Positions 12,232 through 24,535 of a stretch of 64,000 nucleotides of DNA are shown piece by piece. The DNA comes from Cubamyces lactineus. Taxonomy: Eukaryota; Basidiomycota; Agaricomycetes; Polyporales; Polyporaceae. Under the pieces are notes generated by a model. That model was given only the letters and a program-made list of their open reading frames with translations, was not told the origin of the DNA and did not search any database. How positions within the stretch are numbered: the first letter of the stretch is position 1; every line of letters begins with the position of its first letter. Where the stretch lies: the NCBI GenBank assembly GCA_022376465.1, contig JACDTU010000005.1, forward strand, positions 980,001 through 1,044,000. Reading direction: 5' to 3'. Made by a program: the position numbers and the translations under genes.

Positions 12232-15019
12232 CTATACCGACACCTCCGGCTTTACTCGCCATGCGACCGCAACCGCGGCGACGGCGATGACCGCGACGCC
12301 GACAGCAGCAGAGAAGTTGTGGTAGGGGTACTGGAGCGCAATATTAGGGGGAGCGATTGATTCGACGGCATCGGAACTTACGCCATCCTTGAGAGGCTTC
12401 TGAGTTCGGGAGTCTGTTGTCGCGCCTGACACGACGCTCGCGGCGGTCGAGATGGGCTGGTTGACAACAGAGGACTCGGGGGTAATGGGGAAGGGCATTT
12501 TGCCCTGTGGCGGGCCGTCGCCATTCTGCTCGCTCTGGTCACTGGGGTGGAGACCCTCCGAATCGCTGGAGTCGTCAACCGCCCATGGTGACCTTCGCCG
12601 GGAACCAGAGAATGAGCCCTCGTCAGCGTCATGAGTGGTGCTGCGGTTGGGCTCGTCCACCGCCGCACCAGGGGATACAGATCGTGAGCGTGTCCGTCCT
12701 CTCGAAGTGCTCACGCGTTTCCGGCGTTGTCTCGGTCTCGTCGACTCGGCCGAGAGACTTCTTGGACTGGGAGGGGTGACCAAGCCACCACTTGAGTGTG
12801 GCTTCGCGTTGCCGTTTATGAGGCTCTGCTGGTGTTGCGCCTGAAACGACGCCAGAGAGAGCAGCCCCGACTCGACCTTCGACGCGGCGTTGGTGATCGT
12901 CTCCTCCGCAGACCGCATTCGACTCTCCCACTCCTCCTTCGCGCGCCGCAAACGCTCGCGCTCCTCGTTCCAGTCCTCCTGCACGCTGCTCCACCGCCCC
13001 TCGACATTCTTCTTCCACTCGGTGAACATCGCGGTGAGCGACTCGCGTTCCTGCGCACGGGCCTCCTCGACTGCGGCCACGGGTACAGACGGTTCTTGCG
13101 GCTCAGGACGTGCCGCCTCCGCTTCCTGCACCAGACGATCCGTCACCTCGCTCTGCGTCTGCACCTGCGTCTGTGTGACTTGAACGAGGTTCTCGAGCGA
13201 GGCGACCTTCGCCTCGAGGACGGAGATCGTCGACTGTGCGCTCGCATGCTGCTGCTCGAGGGACCGTGAGAGTTCGAGTGCCATTTCGAGCTGCTTCGCA
13301 AGGGCGTTTAGCCGCTCAGTCAGCTCGTCGGGGATCGAGGGAGGGGAGGGAGGCTGCGGCGAGCGTGAGCGTGAACGGAGGTCGGTGACCGATTGCTTGT
13401 GATAGCGGTCCTGGTCCTGGTCCCTGTCCTCCTCATCCTCTGACATGCCCATACCGGTCGGCTCGGGCGTCCGTGGCCGCCCAAGTTCGTCTCTTCGTCG
13501 CCTCCGCTCTTCCTCCTCCTCAGCGGCGACCTGCTCCTCATCCACTTCATCCACAGGCTCGAGCTGGTGAGCAACGATGGTGGCAATGCTCCGTGCGTCG
13601 TCGTCGTCGTCATCCGCCGAATCGTGCTCATCCTGGCGGCCATGTGAGCGCCCACTCGCCCGGCTCTCGAACCGGAACAACTCCATCTCTCGCTTTCGCT
13701 CCTCCATCGCATCGCGCAGCGAGTTCACCTCCTGCTTGATCGCTTGGTGCTCAGCGAGCATGCCCTCCAACATGCGTACCTTTTCGACATGATCCGCAAG
13801 CGATCGCTGGGTCTCCTGTAATTGAGTCTGGAGCTCAGAGACTGCAGCGGAAGGCTCCGGCTGGGATTCATGCTGAGGTTCCTCTGATGGGCGGCCGGGT
13901 TGTGGTGGTACAACCGGAGGCAGTGTCGAGGGATAGGGAGGGAGGTTAGGTGGCTAGAGGACGATATGTCAAGACGTCGTCTGATTAGCATGAGGGCCGC
14001 AACGTACGAAGTTGCCGCCGAGCGTCTCATGAATCTCTGCAAGGCCGCTGCTCAATGAGTGCAGCTCAGCGCCCGTCTCACGGCTCTTCTGCAGCTCTCC
14101 GTGCAATCGGCTCAGTATATGATCGAACGTGAGGCCGCTCTTGCCAGGAGCCCTGACGTTTCCACCCATACCACCCATACCGACGAGCCCTTGCGGTTGC
14201 AATGTTGGTCTCCGTTGAGCGCCCGCGGGGCCGTTCGAGCTGCCCTGGCCGTTGCCAGCAAAGTTGAACGCGCCGTTCCCTGCGTTGGGCTGGCCGCCAA
14301 TGCCGCTGAGGTAGCCATGGGAGCCCTGTTGCTGGTGTTGCTGCTCGGCACGGTGTGCGGCTTGCGCATCGAGCTCGCTGAATACGCACACGACGCGTGC
14401 AGCGACTTTATGATGGACGATTGTCTTGTTGTCTTCCCCGACGATGTCGATACCAAACTCCTAGAGAAGCACCCGGTCGCGTGAGGGGACGAACGGGTAC
14501 GGAAAGTGGGACGGGAGAAGGGACGTACGACGATGTCGTCAGTCTTGAGTTCATACGGGTCCGACTCGAGTCCTTCTGGGCTGAGCCGCTCCCCGTTGAT
14601 GAACGTTCCATTGGAGCTTTTCACGTCTTTGATGAAGATCTAAAAAGCGGTCGTGCGGCACCCATCAAGCAGCAAGGGGAGCAAAACGGAGCCCGTCCAT
14701 GTCAGAAATCGACGCGCACAAGAGGTGGAGGCCTGCATTTGCGCACACGGCCGCCACCAAGAGCCCAGGGACGCACCTTTCCGTTGTCCTCCCACACCTC
14801 CGCGTGCTGCCTGCTGAGCACCTTCGAGTCAAAGTAGCCGTTGCGCTCCTGGGGGACGGTCTTCGCGTTCGTCTGGCGGCCGATCTTGACGCGCTGGTTG
14901 TTGACGAGGCTGATGTGCTTCGGCACGAACGAGTCGTTGAGCGGGTAGAGGTAGAGCGCGGGGAGCGGCACGGGGGCCGCAGACGGCGGGGGCGGCGTGG
15001 AGAAGGGGGCAGGCATCAT
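12232..15019 (-). CDS. FHA-domain, coiled-coil, tail-anchored protein (SLMAP/Far10/PRO45 type, STRIPAK component)
   Basis: Five exons (14777-15019, 14529-14639, 14008-14460, 12382-13953, 12232-12330), all in phase 0, give 825 aa. The FHA domain is near residues 35-125: [17 protein letters not shown] and [12 protein letters not shown] supply the phosphothreonine-binding Arg, Ser-Arg-x-x-His and Asn of the fold. A central region is Gln/Gly-rich. Long coiled coils follow ([34 protein letters not shown], and again [18 protein letters not shown] heptads). At the C-terminus one hydrophobic helix ([18 protein letters not shown]) precedes a short tail, giving a tail anchor. This order is that of SLMAP/Far9/Far10/Vps64 proteins, which tether the STRIPAK phosphatase-kinase complex to ER or nuclear membranes and control hyphal fusion and development in fungi. 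The last intron (12331-12381) is exactly 51 bases and carries no stop, so intron retention would also be coding. Confidence 0.88.
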
Positions 15020-16586
15020 GGACGCCGTCGTCGTCGTCAACAGCGAGCGGGACCGTGACGGGGTTACAGGGAGCGAGAGCAAGAGAGGGAGGGCCTTTGT
15101 TTGGCTGCTTGTTTGGCCGCCCTCGCTCGTTGTGTGACTCTCCCCACTCGGCACACTCCCACCGGCACGTGGCTCCCTGGAAGCGTGACCCTGCGTCCGT
15201 AACGCACTCACGCGGGAAGCGCGCTTAACCCGCGCTCAGCCTCCCCGCTGCACGCTCGCCGCCAGAAGACGTGCGTTCGCAGAGGGCGTGCTGCATCCCT
15301 CTCCGCATTCCCCGCATCATGTGTGCTCGCTTGTTCTCCAGCTTCCAGGCCGAGGCCTCGTCTGGAGGGCCCACGTCCTCACGCCGTTACGGCATGCGCG
15401 ACATGGGCAGCGGGGGCCACTGCTCTGGAGTCTGAATTCGACTTGCCCGAGGGAAGGACGCTTGAAGCAGGCGATCCGTGCCAGAACGACATCATCGTCC
15501 CCATATTCAATACCTCCCGGCCCCGCAGCGGGTCGTAGAGTTGTTTTGGATCTGTATACCCGGTCCCGGACAATCCGCTTATGAACTTGCCCGATACCCA
15601 CCCCGTGTGTCCGTAATCTCGAAGCTCGTCCCATCGGCTACAAATCCCAACTCGGACATACGTCTGCCAGAAGAGTGGAGCCCAGGATCGTCGTCCGCGC
15701 ACACACGCACACAAGCCACGTCTATCACAACAAAACAAGTGCTTCGAAACCGAAACGAGAATGCATAGTTCTTTTTTTCCATGCACATATGACGCACCGA
15801 GAGTACAGATACAGTAGTAACTGCGCGATATTACACATCCGGATCCAGCACAAGCACAAGGAAACACATGTAATGCAAAACAGCGCCACCGCATCTATAT
15901 GTGCGGGGGCGATGTGCATGGCGATACGATTCCACTAGATATTTGTAAAAGGACGCTAAGAGACCGAGCGAACGAGAGGCCTCCAAGAAATTCATAGTAT
16001 GTTACAGTAAGCTGAGCGTGCACACACGACGGAGCGAGAAAACAGAGAGGAGGAGCGAGGAGACTGACCACCGTGACCAACACCACGACCGCTAGGAACG
16101 GGCCAGGAGATGAACGGGCAAGAGAGGAAGGGACACGATACGGTAGTTTTCTGGCTGCAAACGAGCGTTCTGTCGTGACGAAATAGTCGAGAGACGTGAG
16201 ATAGAGGGTAAGAAGGGGGAGCAATGGAGGGAGCAAAACACGGGGAGAGAGAATGGAAGGAGTGTGAGGGGAGGAGGGAGGGGATATAGGTGAGTAAGAC
16301 ATCTCGCATCTGAGTATCAGCTCATACTGGACGTGACGAGGGGCGTAAAGGGGGAGAAAGACGTTGCTAGCTGCACGGCGCCATGCTGCTCTGGATGACT
16401 GTAACGGTTGCCACTGCCGCCGCTCTGACGGCTGACTGACGCGCACGTCCTGTCGAACGGTGTCACGTCAGCGTTCCCTTCTCGCATCCAGCGGCCAACG
16501 GCCAGCGACAGAAGATCGGACGATCCCCCAAAAGCCCAGACTCACCTACCACACAGACAGCGTTGCATGCATCAAGTCCCGGGGCG
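15020..16586. other. Intergenic region with an unresolved minus-strand coding-like segment
   Basis: About 1.5 kb. The left part is the promoter of the FHA gene. On the minus strand, 15379 to about 15660 reads a protein-like stretch (GKFISGLSGTGYTDPKQLYD, then EVLNMGTMMSFWHG) ending at a stop at 15379. It could be the last exon of a gene whose 5' exons I cannot find. A pyrimidine-rich minus strand at 16000-16310 could be its 5' region. The opposite strand also has open frames here, so the call is weak. Confidence 0.25.
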
Positions 16587-18247
16587 TCAAGCCTCCCGGG
16601 GGGTATCCTGCAGCGTCTCCCTCACCCGCTCTCCCTCCACAGGGGAGAGCGTTTCCAGAACGGGCGTGGCGTCCTCGTCCGCGGGACGCGAGGCCACGCG
16701 GTACCACGTCCCCTCGATTGCATACATGGTTGCCTCGGGGTCCTGCGCGCCCACAGAGATGTACCGGAGGGACTTGATACCCTTTGCGAGCGTCCGTGCG
16801 AGGCTGAGGTACCGCCGCTTGCGCACGTCCGCCCCCGAGGACGAGTCGACGTTGCCAGTGTAGGCGATGGAGAGGCCCACGAGCGCAGTCGACCGAAGGA
16901 TGTCAATGTTGCGCTCCTATAGAAATATTCAGACATGAGCCGAGCCTGTTTGACGTCTCGCTCCTCCCCCCGCTGCGAGAGCAAATAAACCAAACAATGA
17001 CGAAGACTTACCGTCCATTCTTGGAACCCGCGCCACTCCATACCGCCACGACTGCACGGGCCGTCCGTGTACACGAGCTCGAGGTAGCGGAGGGACGGCA
17101 TCGAGCTCTTCATGCGCTCAAGCAGCATGCCCGACGCCGCATCCGAGAGCGTGCACGAAAGAACGACGGGGTTCGTCCGCTCCATCAACGGCAGCGTCTT
17201 GAGGTCAGACGAGTTGTGCAGGCCCGACGAGCTGCCGATGGGGTACTGGAGCTGCAGCCGCCGCACCGGAGAAGGGAAAGAGGGTAACGGCGCGCTCGTC
17301 TCCAAGTAGTCGAGCTCCGGCCAGCAGGTGACGGCCCCTGTCTCTGGCTTGACGGAGAACTCGAGGTAGAACGTGAGCCGGCGCAGGTTGGGGAACGCGT
17401 GCGCGAGCTCCGATATTTTCGCAATGCGCCCGCCGATCTCGAGCGTGTGCAGATTCGGCCAGACGTGACGGTCGATGACGCTCTCGAGCATGCAGCCGCA
17501 CTCCCAGAGCTTCAGGTGCTTCAGCGAGTCGACGAACGGGCCAAAGGGCGTGATGTCCCCCTGTGGACGCGGGCCATCCTTCCAGAGGCCATTCTCGATA
17601 ACGGCGGGGGTGCAGCGGAGCTGCGAGATGGCCTTGAGAGTGGAGTTCCCGATGTAGTAGAGGGAAACCTCGCTCAGGGAAGTCAGCTGGGCAAGCGCCT
17701 CGTAGACGGCCGGGTGGGACTGGAAGAGCGGTTCGGCGTCACGGATGTGGATTAGGCGGAGATTGTAGGCCTGACGGAGGAGGTTTGCGAGGACGTCGGC
17801 AGACGAGAAGTCAGCCTCCAAGCGTTCCCTGCCGCCGACTGTAGTGACACGAGCGAAGGCGCCCTCGAGGAGGCGTAGGGCGCGGAGGTGTCTAGTGCGG
17901 CGACGGGGGTCTGCGAGCATAAAGTGGCAGAACTTCTCGAGTCGATCGGGCCCGTCGTTGAGCGCCGGGTCGCCGATGGAGACGTCTGAGAGGACGCGGG
18001 GCATGGCAAGGTCATAGGCGTCCTTGCACGTCAATGCGAGCTTGAGAGCGTCGCCGGGGGCACAAAAGTCGCTGATGGTCTTGAGGACATCGCGATTGAG
18101 TGCGAAGAGATTGCGACGAGAGAAGGTATAGATGTGGTCCAAGGACCGCGACCTATCTGCTCTGGAGACTGCGACCGTTGAAGGCGGTGGTGGAGGGGGT
18201 ATGGGTTGGATAGGGACCGCGAGAGTAGACTCACTGCTGACGGGCAT
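16587..18247 (-). CDS. F-box/LRR-like protein, paralog I
   Basis: Two exons (17012-18247 and 16587-16916), phase-0 junction, 521 aa. After a Pro-rich N-terminus (residues 1-30) comes an F-box-like start (RRNLFALNRDVLKTISDF, then ALKLALTCKDAYDLAMPRVL). This continues into irregular leucine-rich repeats, for example LRHLRALRLLEG-, LKHLKLWECG-, LHTLEIGG- and LRRLTFYLEF-like strands. Such proteins are usually substrate-recruiting subunits of SCF ubiquitin ligases, with the LRRs as the binding face. In agaricomycetes they form large, fast-evolving families whose targets are mostly unknown. The exon-1 end (GFQEWT) and the short second exon with FVALDLS-like strands match the paralog at 58542-59895. 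An upstream in-frame extension (to about 18940) is Pro/Ser-rich and was not used. Confidence 0.75.
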
Positions 18248-20399
18248 CTTCAACTGAACGGGGAAGGTAGGGGCATGAAGGAGATAGACGACGCCGAACA
18301 AGGCGGGCTGCGGGGGCTGAGAGCTGTCTGAGGGATCGAGGGCGGGCTGGGAGGGATGGTGGAGACGGGGACGATGGGGAGGAGGGAGGGAGGGCTTTGG
18401 GAAAGGGACGGACTGGCAGTACTGGCAAGAGGGGGAGCACTGGCAGGGAGGCTTATTGGAGAGGCGGGGGTCATGGATGAATATAGTAGTTGTACTATTA
18501 GGAGGAGGGAGAGAATTAGGAAGTAGTATCGGACTCGCTGCTCCTGGTGCAATCGACTGAGAATGGTCGGTCTGAATCTGAGCCTCCTCCAATGCGAGCT
18601 CGAGCTCGAGTCCTGGGCCATCTGGATCCGGTTGACATTCCACCTGGCACGCCTCAATCTGATCCGGCGCGCCGTCTGAGGAGAGATTGTGCAGGGAGAG
18701 CATCTCGAGTCCCAAACTCAGCCAGAGCACTCGCAGGGCAGGCAGATGTACGGTACAGGCGTCGAGTGGTAAGCCAAGGTGCTGGAGGAGTATGCGGCGA
18801 CGACGGTCGAAGGTCAGGCCACGAAGAAGACCTCGCCTCGCCAGTCCATCCCCACCCGCCCTCCCACGCCCTCGCTTCCCCCTCCCCTTGCTTCTTCTGC
18901 ACCGGCATCGTACGCGACATGCATTAATAACACATCCCACACTACTTCATCTCCCTCAACGCCCGCAAGCCTCGCCGTCTCTCTCTTTTCTCCCCGCTCT
19001 CTCTGCCTCTCCCGACGCCGGACACCCCGCCAAGCCGCCCACCGCGAGCACCGTCGTCTGCGACGTGCGCACATGCCCCAAATGCCAAACGCCCCTGGCT
19101 GGCCAAGGACGGGGCTTAAGAGGACGCTGGGAGAGGAGAGCAAGGCGGAACGGACCGCAAGCTTGCGTGGTCTGCGCCCAGTCGCCATACCAAACGCGGT
19201 AAGCCAACGAACCGGGGGACTGGCACGATCGGTGCGGCTGTGGTCTGATTGCGTTTGTGACGGCGCCCGGGGGTCCTGTATCATCATCATATCAATATTC
19301 AAACGCCTCCTTTAGTCCCTCCCTGGCCCTGTTCGCCTCGACCTCCCCGCTCGCTCGCGCCCGCCCAGCGCACCCGGCTGACACCATGTCCACTGCCCAT
19401 CATTCGCCCAACGGGCGTTTCGCCTCTTCCTGCGGACGCCACCGACGCCCATTTATGAAAAGGCACAGGCGCGTCGGCGAGCACGGCCTGGCGACGTCGT
19501 TGGGCGCCTGTCGTCGACCCCGGATTCAGACCGACGGCTGGCGCAGTGCTGGCGCCAGCGGACGGCGGACGGTGGTTGGCTGGACCGAGAGCCAAGCCGC
19601 ACATACAAGGGCGATCGTCCAATCCATCCCCCCTCTCATCAGATCGATCACAATGGGTCCGATCGGGACGGCACCCATCGCACTCGCGAACAAGGCCAAC
19701 TTCTGGGGTAAGCTAACTTTGGGTTACACAACTCCTCCTCCGCGTTCTAGGCCTGGGCCAAGCATCCACATCGTCTTATACACGATCTCGCGTCTCGGGC
19801 GAACAAGACGGGCGGACTGCTCATCCAGCTATCGGTATCGGTAAGTATCCGCCAGTCCACACGCAATCTCGCATCCTTGCCATCCAGTGCCAGCGTCGTA
19901 ATGGGCGCTCGCGCGGCCCTGCACAGTTCCTGCATGACCATCAGAACTCTACCAGCAAGAGTACAATGAAAACTCAATTCGCCCACCCCCTTGTCCCCGA
20001 GACCCGCTCGCAGACCCGATCGCAACCGTCTCATATACTTAGCATCGGCCGGAACACTCCCCATTGTGTATGTGCGCGCGCGATCCCTCCATCTTACTTC
20101 CGTCAGATGCGAACTCATTGTAAGTACTATACTTATCGCCAGATGCGGCACACACGCACCCACAGTCAACCCGTTGCGTCGCGATGTGGAGCAGCCGGCG
20201 CTCACCCGCTACGCCAGCAATGGGCAGCCCAATAGCGGACGGATGATGGCTGCTCTCAGCATCTTCGAACCGCTGCCGCAACGTCAATCCACCAAACGCC
20301 GCAGGACATCGCAGCGCTACCGTTCTCACCGAACCCAGGTGTCGCACCCTCGCAACTATGCCACACTAGCACCTCCTCCAAGTCCCCGCTAGCGTGCCC

Positions 20400-20424
20400 G
20401 GGGGGAGGGGGAGGGGGGGGGGGG
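20400..20424 (+). repeat. Poly-G tract
   Basis: A run of G broken by single A residues, including twelve consecutive G. It could form a G-quadruplex on the plus strand, or could be hard to sequence and assemble. Confidence 0.8.
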
Positions 20425-23334
20425 CAAACGAGTCCCTCCAAGGAAAGACTCTCACTGGACTAGCCACGACCCTACAGAACCACAGACACTCAATGTCCTG
20501 CGTCCCTGGACCCGTTCGCCGCCGTGTCGCCCAAGTTGCCATGTCCGGCCTAGCTCGTACGCACCGCGAGCGACCGGGGACCACGGGATCCGACTCGGAC
20601 GCTGCAGCGCCCGCAGGGCTGCTCCTTCTGGCATTCCGCGAATTCCAAGTGGCGCAGCGCACGTACTACCGGACTGCTGCCGTTGTACGTTGTGACCACC
20701 CCTCCGGCGCCGGCACGTACGAGCGTACGCACACAGGCTGCAGGCACTCTGGCTCCCCTCAACCCCCCTCAACCCCACTCCCCCTTTTACCGTCATGCCC
20801 AGCGAGAATTCTTGACAGTTCCTGTCTGCGTCGTCTGCGCGTATACATACGGGCTGACCGGCCTGGGGGGAACGGCCCAGACCTGGAATGGAGTATTTGC
20901 ATGAGCTTCCGGTGGTGTCGCGCTCGTATAATCTAGCAACCGTTCCTGAACTCACGCCCGCTCACCAGTACGTCACCCGGTCGACTTCCTGCACACCCTT
21001 AGCGCATCTTCGGTCGCCGTTAGCGGCGGCGGCGGCGGCACGACCTCGGAGTCGCAGAGCCTGTACGTACCGGCGCGCTCAGCCTCGTCATCGACAAGCC
21101 TGCGGTGCGCGCTCTGAAGCCTCGTGTGGCGCGAGGCACGCCTGGGGTACGCACTCTGACATTCTCTGACGGCCGCAAATGAGGCTCGAGGAAGCCACAA
21201 CCCGGGTCCGGGTGCTCCTTCTTTGCGCCCCTTACGTGACCGGGGGCGATATCGATCCTCGTGTATCGTGTGGCGAGCTATCGACCGAACCCCCACACCC
21301 CAGACTCGAACTCGCAAGCGTATCCGGACTCGGGCTCGAACCGAGTCGCGCGACCGAGCAGACGTGCAATAACAGCATCGGTCGACTGAACTGAAGCTTG
21401 TACGCTCCCGAGTGGCTTGTGCACGTTCACCTTCGACTCGGAGTGGCTGGCCAAGCTGCCGGGCTGAGAGTCTATCCTGACTCGGATGCGTGAGCGAGAA
21501 GGAAGAGGATGCGGGTGGTGGGAGGTGCCGTTCCATGCCGGGGTCGCCGCGCACAAAGCGCCTTCCCGCCCGGAAGATCCTGGTGGTGGCGGAGGCGCAC
21601 TTCGACTTCGAGTTTGACTTAGCCTAGCTGGGCAGCGTCAGGTACCGTATACCGTACACCGGGACTGAAAACCGTGTACCATTTTCCGGCGCGTGGGCCT
21701 AGGGCATACGATTCGTTGACGCCGCTGTCGGCAACAGTAGTGTCATCCCGCGGAGGTCCCGGTAGTGCTGCTGTATATTGCAGACGTACTCGGCAGGGCT
21801 ACGCATCATACGGTGCCAACGGGCTGACATCGTTCGATACAGTATGCCAGTGGTATCTTGACGCTTGCGAGCCACCGCTCGACCGGGCAAAGAGCTTCCA
21901 GGAGAGCAGCCCAACTCAATCTCAACGTTCAACGTCAACGTCAACCCTCGTTCTCTCGCCGCCCGTTCGCCCGTGATCTCCCTCTCGTGAGCGCGCTCTC
22001 TCCGTCCTTCTTGCTCGGCGCTCTCTCGCCCGCAGTGTGGTCCGCTCCCCCATTCGTCACCAGCACACACGCCCACGCGCTCCTCCCATTCAACGTTGCC
22101 CCACACCAATCAAAACTCAATACGCAATCCCATTCAAAAGCCACGTACGCTGGCACGTCCCCAGGAGGAGCGCCAGCAACGCTGACCGACCGGACAGCCT
22201 CCGTCCGACGTCCTCAGGCCCCAGGGCCCACATCGACGTCCAAAAGTCTACTTCTATTCCCGGCTCGAGGCAAAGCAAGCAGTCCCGCTTCCCCATTCCA
22301 CCGTCTTCCCTATCGACCGTGTCCAATCCCTGCCACCCTAGGTGCCCGCGCGCACAGGGACCGTTCCAAACGGCCAGCCCGGTTCCCATCTTATGACGGA
22401 AGGCGGATAGTCGCTCGCCGCAGCGGATCGACAGCTGACCCGCCCCGGGACGCGGGGGCATGTGCTCACGCCCGGGAGGCGCAGGCTAGGTTTGATTTGC
22501 CTTGTCGGTGTGAGTCTGCGCGATTGCATGCCAGTCGGTGTCTGCCATGGCGGGCCTTGAGGGTCTGAAACGAAGCTCGAACTTTTGAAGGCATGTCGTT
22601 TGCTATACGCTATACGCGTCGCAGCTCGATAGGATGGGAACCCGCATGTCTAGGCTTTGAGCTGACATGCACGTCCTACCACGCTCGTGCCCTCGCGCCT
22701 GGTGGTGGTGCCAAAGTGGTATAGCACCATATTACCACTGCGACAGGTACATGCCGCTTGCTCGGTCGATTTCGGGCGTGCCGTCGTTGTCATTGGGATA
22801 CCCGGCGGACCACAGCTGTTGGGATGCCCAATATATACACGATGCAATTAGGTGGATACGAGCGCGTCCGGTGGGCCGGGCGGGATCCCCAGCCCTTTCG
22901 GCATTCTAACACACGTCGTCCTGCGGCGCAGCGCGTCTGCGAGCCTCTCCCGGACATGGCAGGTGCGTTGGTTGTTTCCATAGCTCCTCGGAGCTATTCC
23001 ATTGGGCTAGCATCGTCGGCTGAAGTGCACGTACGTTAGGACGGTCTGCGGGAGCGATGCGAGAACGGTGTACGATGTGAGGCTGCGTACCCGGTGCGGT
23101 AGTGTTTTTCGTACGTTCGACGAAGCGTGCTGACTCGCGCACCCCGATTCTGGCCTCGCATCGAGGCCCGTGCATCCAGGGCGCCCAGGGCTCAGGCTGT
23201 GCATTCGGTGAGGCGAGCAGGTGCTTGAGCCGGGCAGAAGCGTCGATGCCATCGTCGTGCGCTCGCGCTGAGGCTCTCCAAGCAGTGAGGCTGACTCTTG
23301 CAAGCCTTCGGGCCTTCTTTGCGGTCGTAATCTA

Positions 23335-23787
23335 TCAGATGCCCGCCCGCCGTTGCAGGGGCTTTGAATCAAGTGTCGGCGCTCGCGATGGTGATGGACG
23401 TGAGTGAAGTGCTCGCCCACGGACCGCCGTCAGGCTTCTAGGCTTGTTTGAACTGCCAACGTGCGATTGCGCTGAGGCACCATATGATGGAGTGCGCTGA
23501 ATATGCGGACGGCCGTGCGGTTCGGATAGGCTTCGCAGACGATGCATGCTGTCGGGATTGGGGATTGTCTTGCGGCCTTTTATATATACTACGACGGCGT
23601 CATGCTCATGCAGGCTGTAGAGTCGATCAGTGAGCGGTTCAAGTAGGTTCAGGCTACGTTCAAGGGCGCTAACGAGGTGTTGCAAGCGCAGATAGGCGCC
23701 GGCGTTGTTGTCGAAGCCAAACGCTATCAAGGCTTTCTTAAATTCTTTGATGGCTTCCCTCTGACCTGCTGCACACTGCAGTCCAAT
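23335..23787 (-). other. Orphan coding-like segment
   Basis: On the minus strand from 23787 to about 23574 an open frame with third-position bias typical of this genome reads REAIKEFKKALIAFGFDNN, then YLRLQHLVSALERSLNLLEP and LTDRLYSLHEHDAVVVYIK, an amphipathic helical pattern. Upstream it is closed by a TGA, although a CTGCAG acceptor lies at the edge. Downstream it drifts into low-quality sequence to a stop at 23335. It may be one exon of an unresolved gene or the remnant of one. I do not recognise the family, and the plus strand is also partly open. Confidence 0.25.
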
Positions 23788-24366
23788 CTCATCTCATGTC
23801 TCAGCCTCTATCATCCTTCCGCGGGTTTGCCATCTATACACACACTCCAATCATGCGATACGGAATGCCACTGGAGAGCGCAATCACCGGAGTGGAGGAG
23901 AGTGGCCCCTTATTGATATTAGGAGAGGTATCACGGTTCACAGGATAAGCTGTAGCGCTGTGGATATCGTTGCGCGGAGCACGCTGCGTCCTCGAGCTCA
24001 CAATCGCCGTTGTTGCTCCATCCCGCACTACCCGAGCCTCACCGGACTCGCACCGTCATCAGCTGCATACCAGCTTCTTCGCCGCCCTCTTCTCTGCAAA
24101 TCTGTCAAGCATCAAGCGTCCCAGTCACCCTGTTCAACTCAAACGCCGGCGAGTCTCCGAGGGTTTCGTCTGGATCGACTGAGGTCACTGTGGACGTTAT
24201 AAGAGGTCAGTAGGTATGTCCGCGAGCACGCGATGGTGGTTACGTCTCTGCTACGACACGTAAGAAATATGCCACAGTGCGTAGGCGAGGTGGAGGCAAT
24301 GGGCACGCTCCTCGCTTGTCCAGACTGCAGCGGTCGTTGATCGTTATCCGCCACCTTGCCGTTCGG

Positions 24367-24373
24367 TATAAAG
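24367..24373 (+). promoter_or_regulatory. Putative TATA box of the glutamine-synthetase-like gene
   Basis: TATAAAG about 165 bases upstream of the ATG at 24536, a plausible spacing for a fungal core promoter with a 5' UTR of about 100-130 bases. Confidence 0.4.
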
Positions 24374-24535
24374 CAGCTGTGCAGCGAACAGACATCGCCC
24401 TGAAACTCGAGTGCAGGGCTTGATACACGACGTCCATCATCGTCCAACCCTCTCTCCTTCTGTCGGTGTCCCCCAGAGCGTTTTCGCGGCGTCACCGTAT
24501 CTATCGGTGACAAATCGACCACCAGAGCAAGAGTC

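Larger units (their letters stand above)
18248..24535. other. Gene-poor 6.3-kb region
   Basis: No gene here can be supported with confidence. Observed: a possible small two-exon plus-strand ORF starting at 19652 (MGPIGTAPIALANKANFW, GTAAGC donor, then AWAKHPHRLIHDLASRANK). There is a near-pure G tract at 20400-20424 and many ACTCGG/CCGAGT words at 21290-21620. A coding-like minus segment lies at 23574-23787. The right end is the promoter of the glutamine-synthetase-like gene. Confidence 0.4.

Noticed and set aside
13969..14484. Plus-strand open frames opposite the FHA gene
   Set aside because: They are antisense shadows of exons whose minus-strand frames carry the FHA and coiled-coil signatures and join in phase 0.
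15895..16446. Minus-strand open frame with a hydrophobic stretch
   Set aside because: Hydrophobicity follows from pyrimidine-rich DNA; no splice signals or domain support it as a membrane protein.
19257..19844. 195-codon plus-strand open frame
   Set aside because: Mostly low-complexity Ser/Arg/Pro sequence without family features; only the small ORF inside it, in another exon frame, looked worth noting.
21318..21342. T-arm-like hairpin on the minus strand (CTCGG, loop TTCGAGC, CCGAG)
   Set aside because: No matching acceptor stem, D-arm or anticodon arm at the needed distance; the stem is a longer perfect inverted repeat in an ACTCGG-rich area, so it is not a tRNA.
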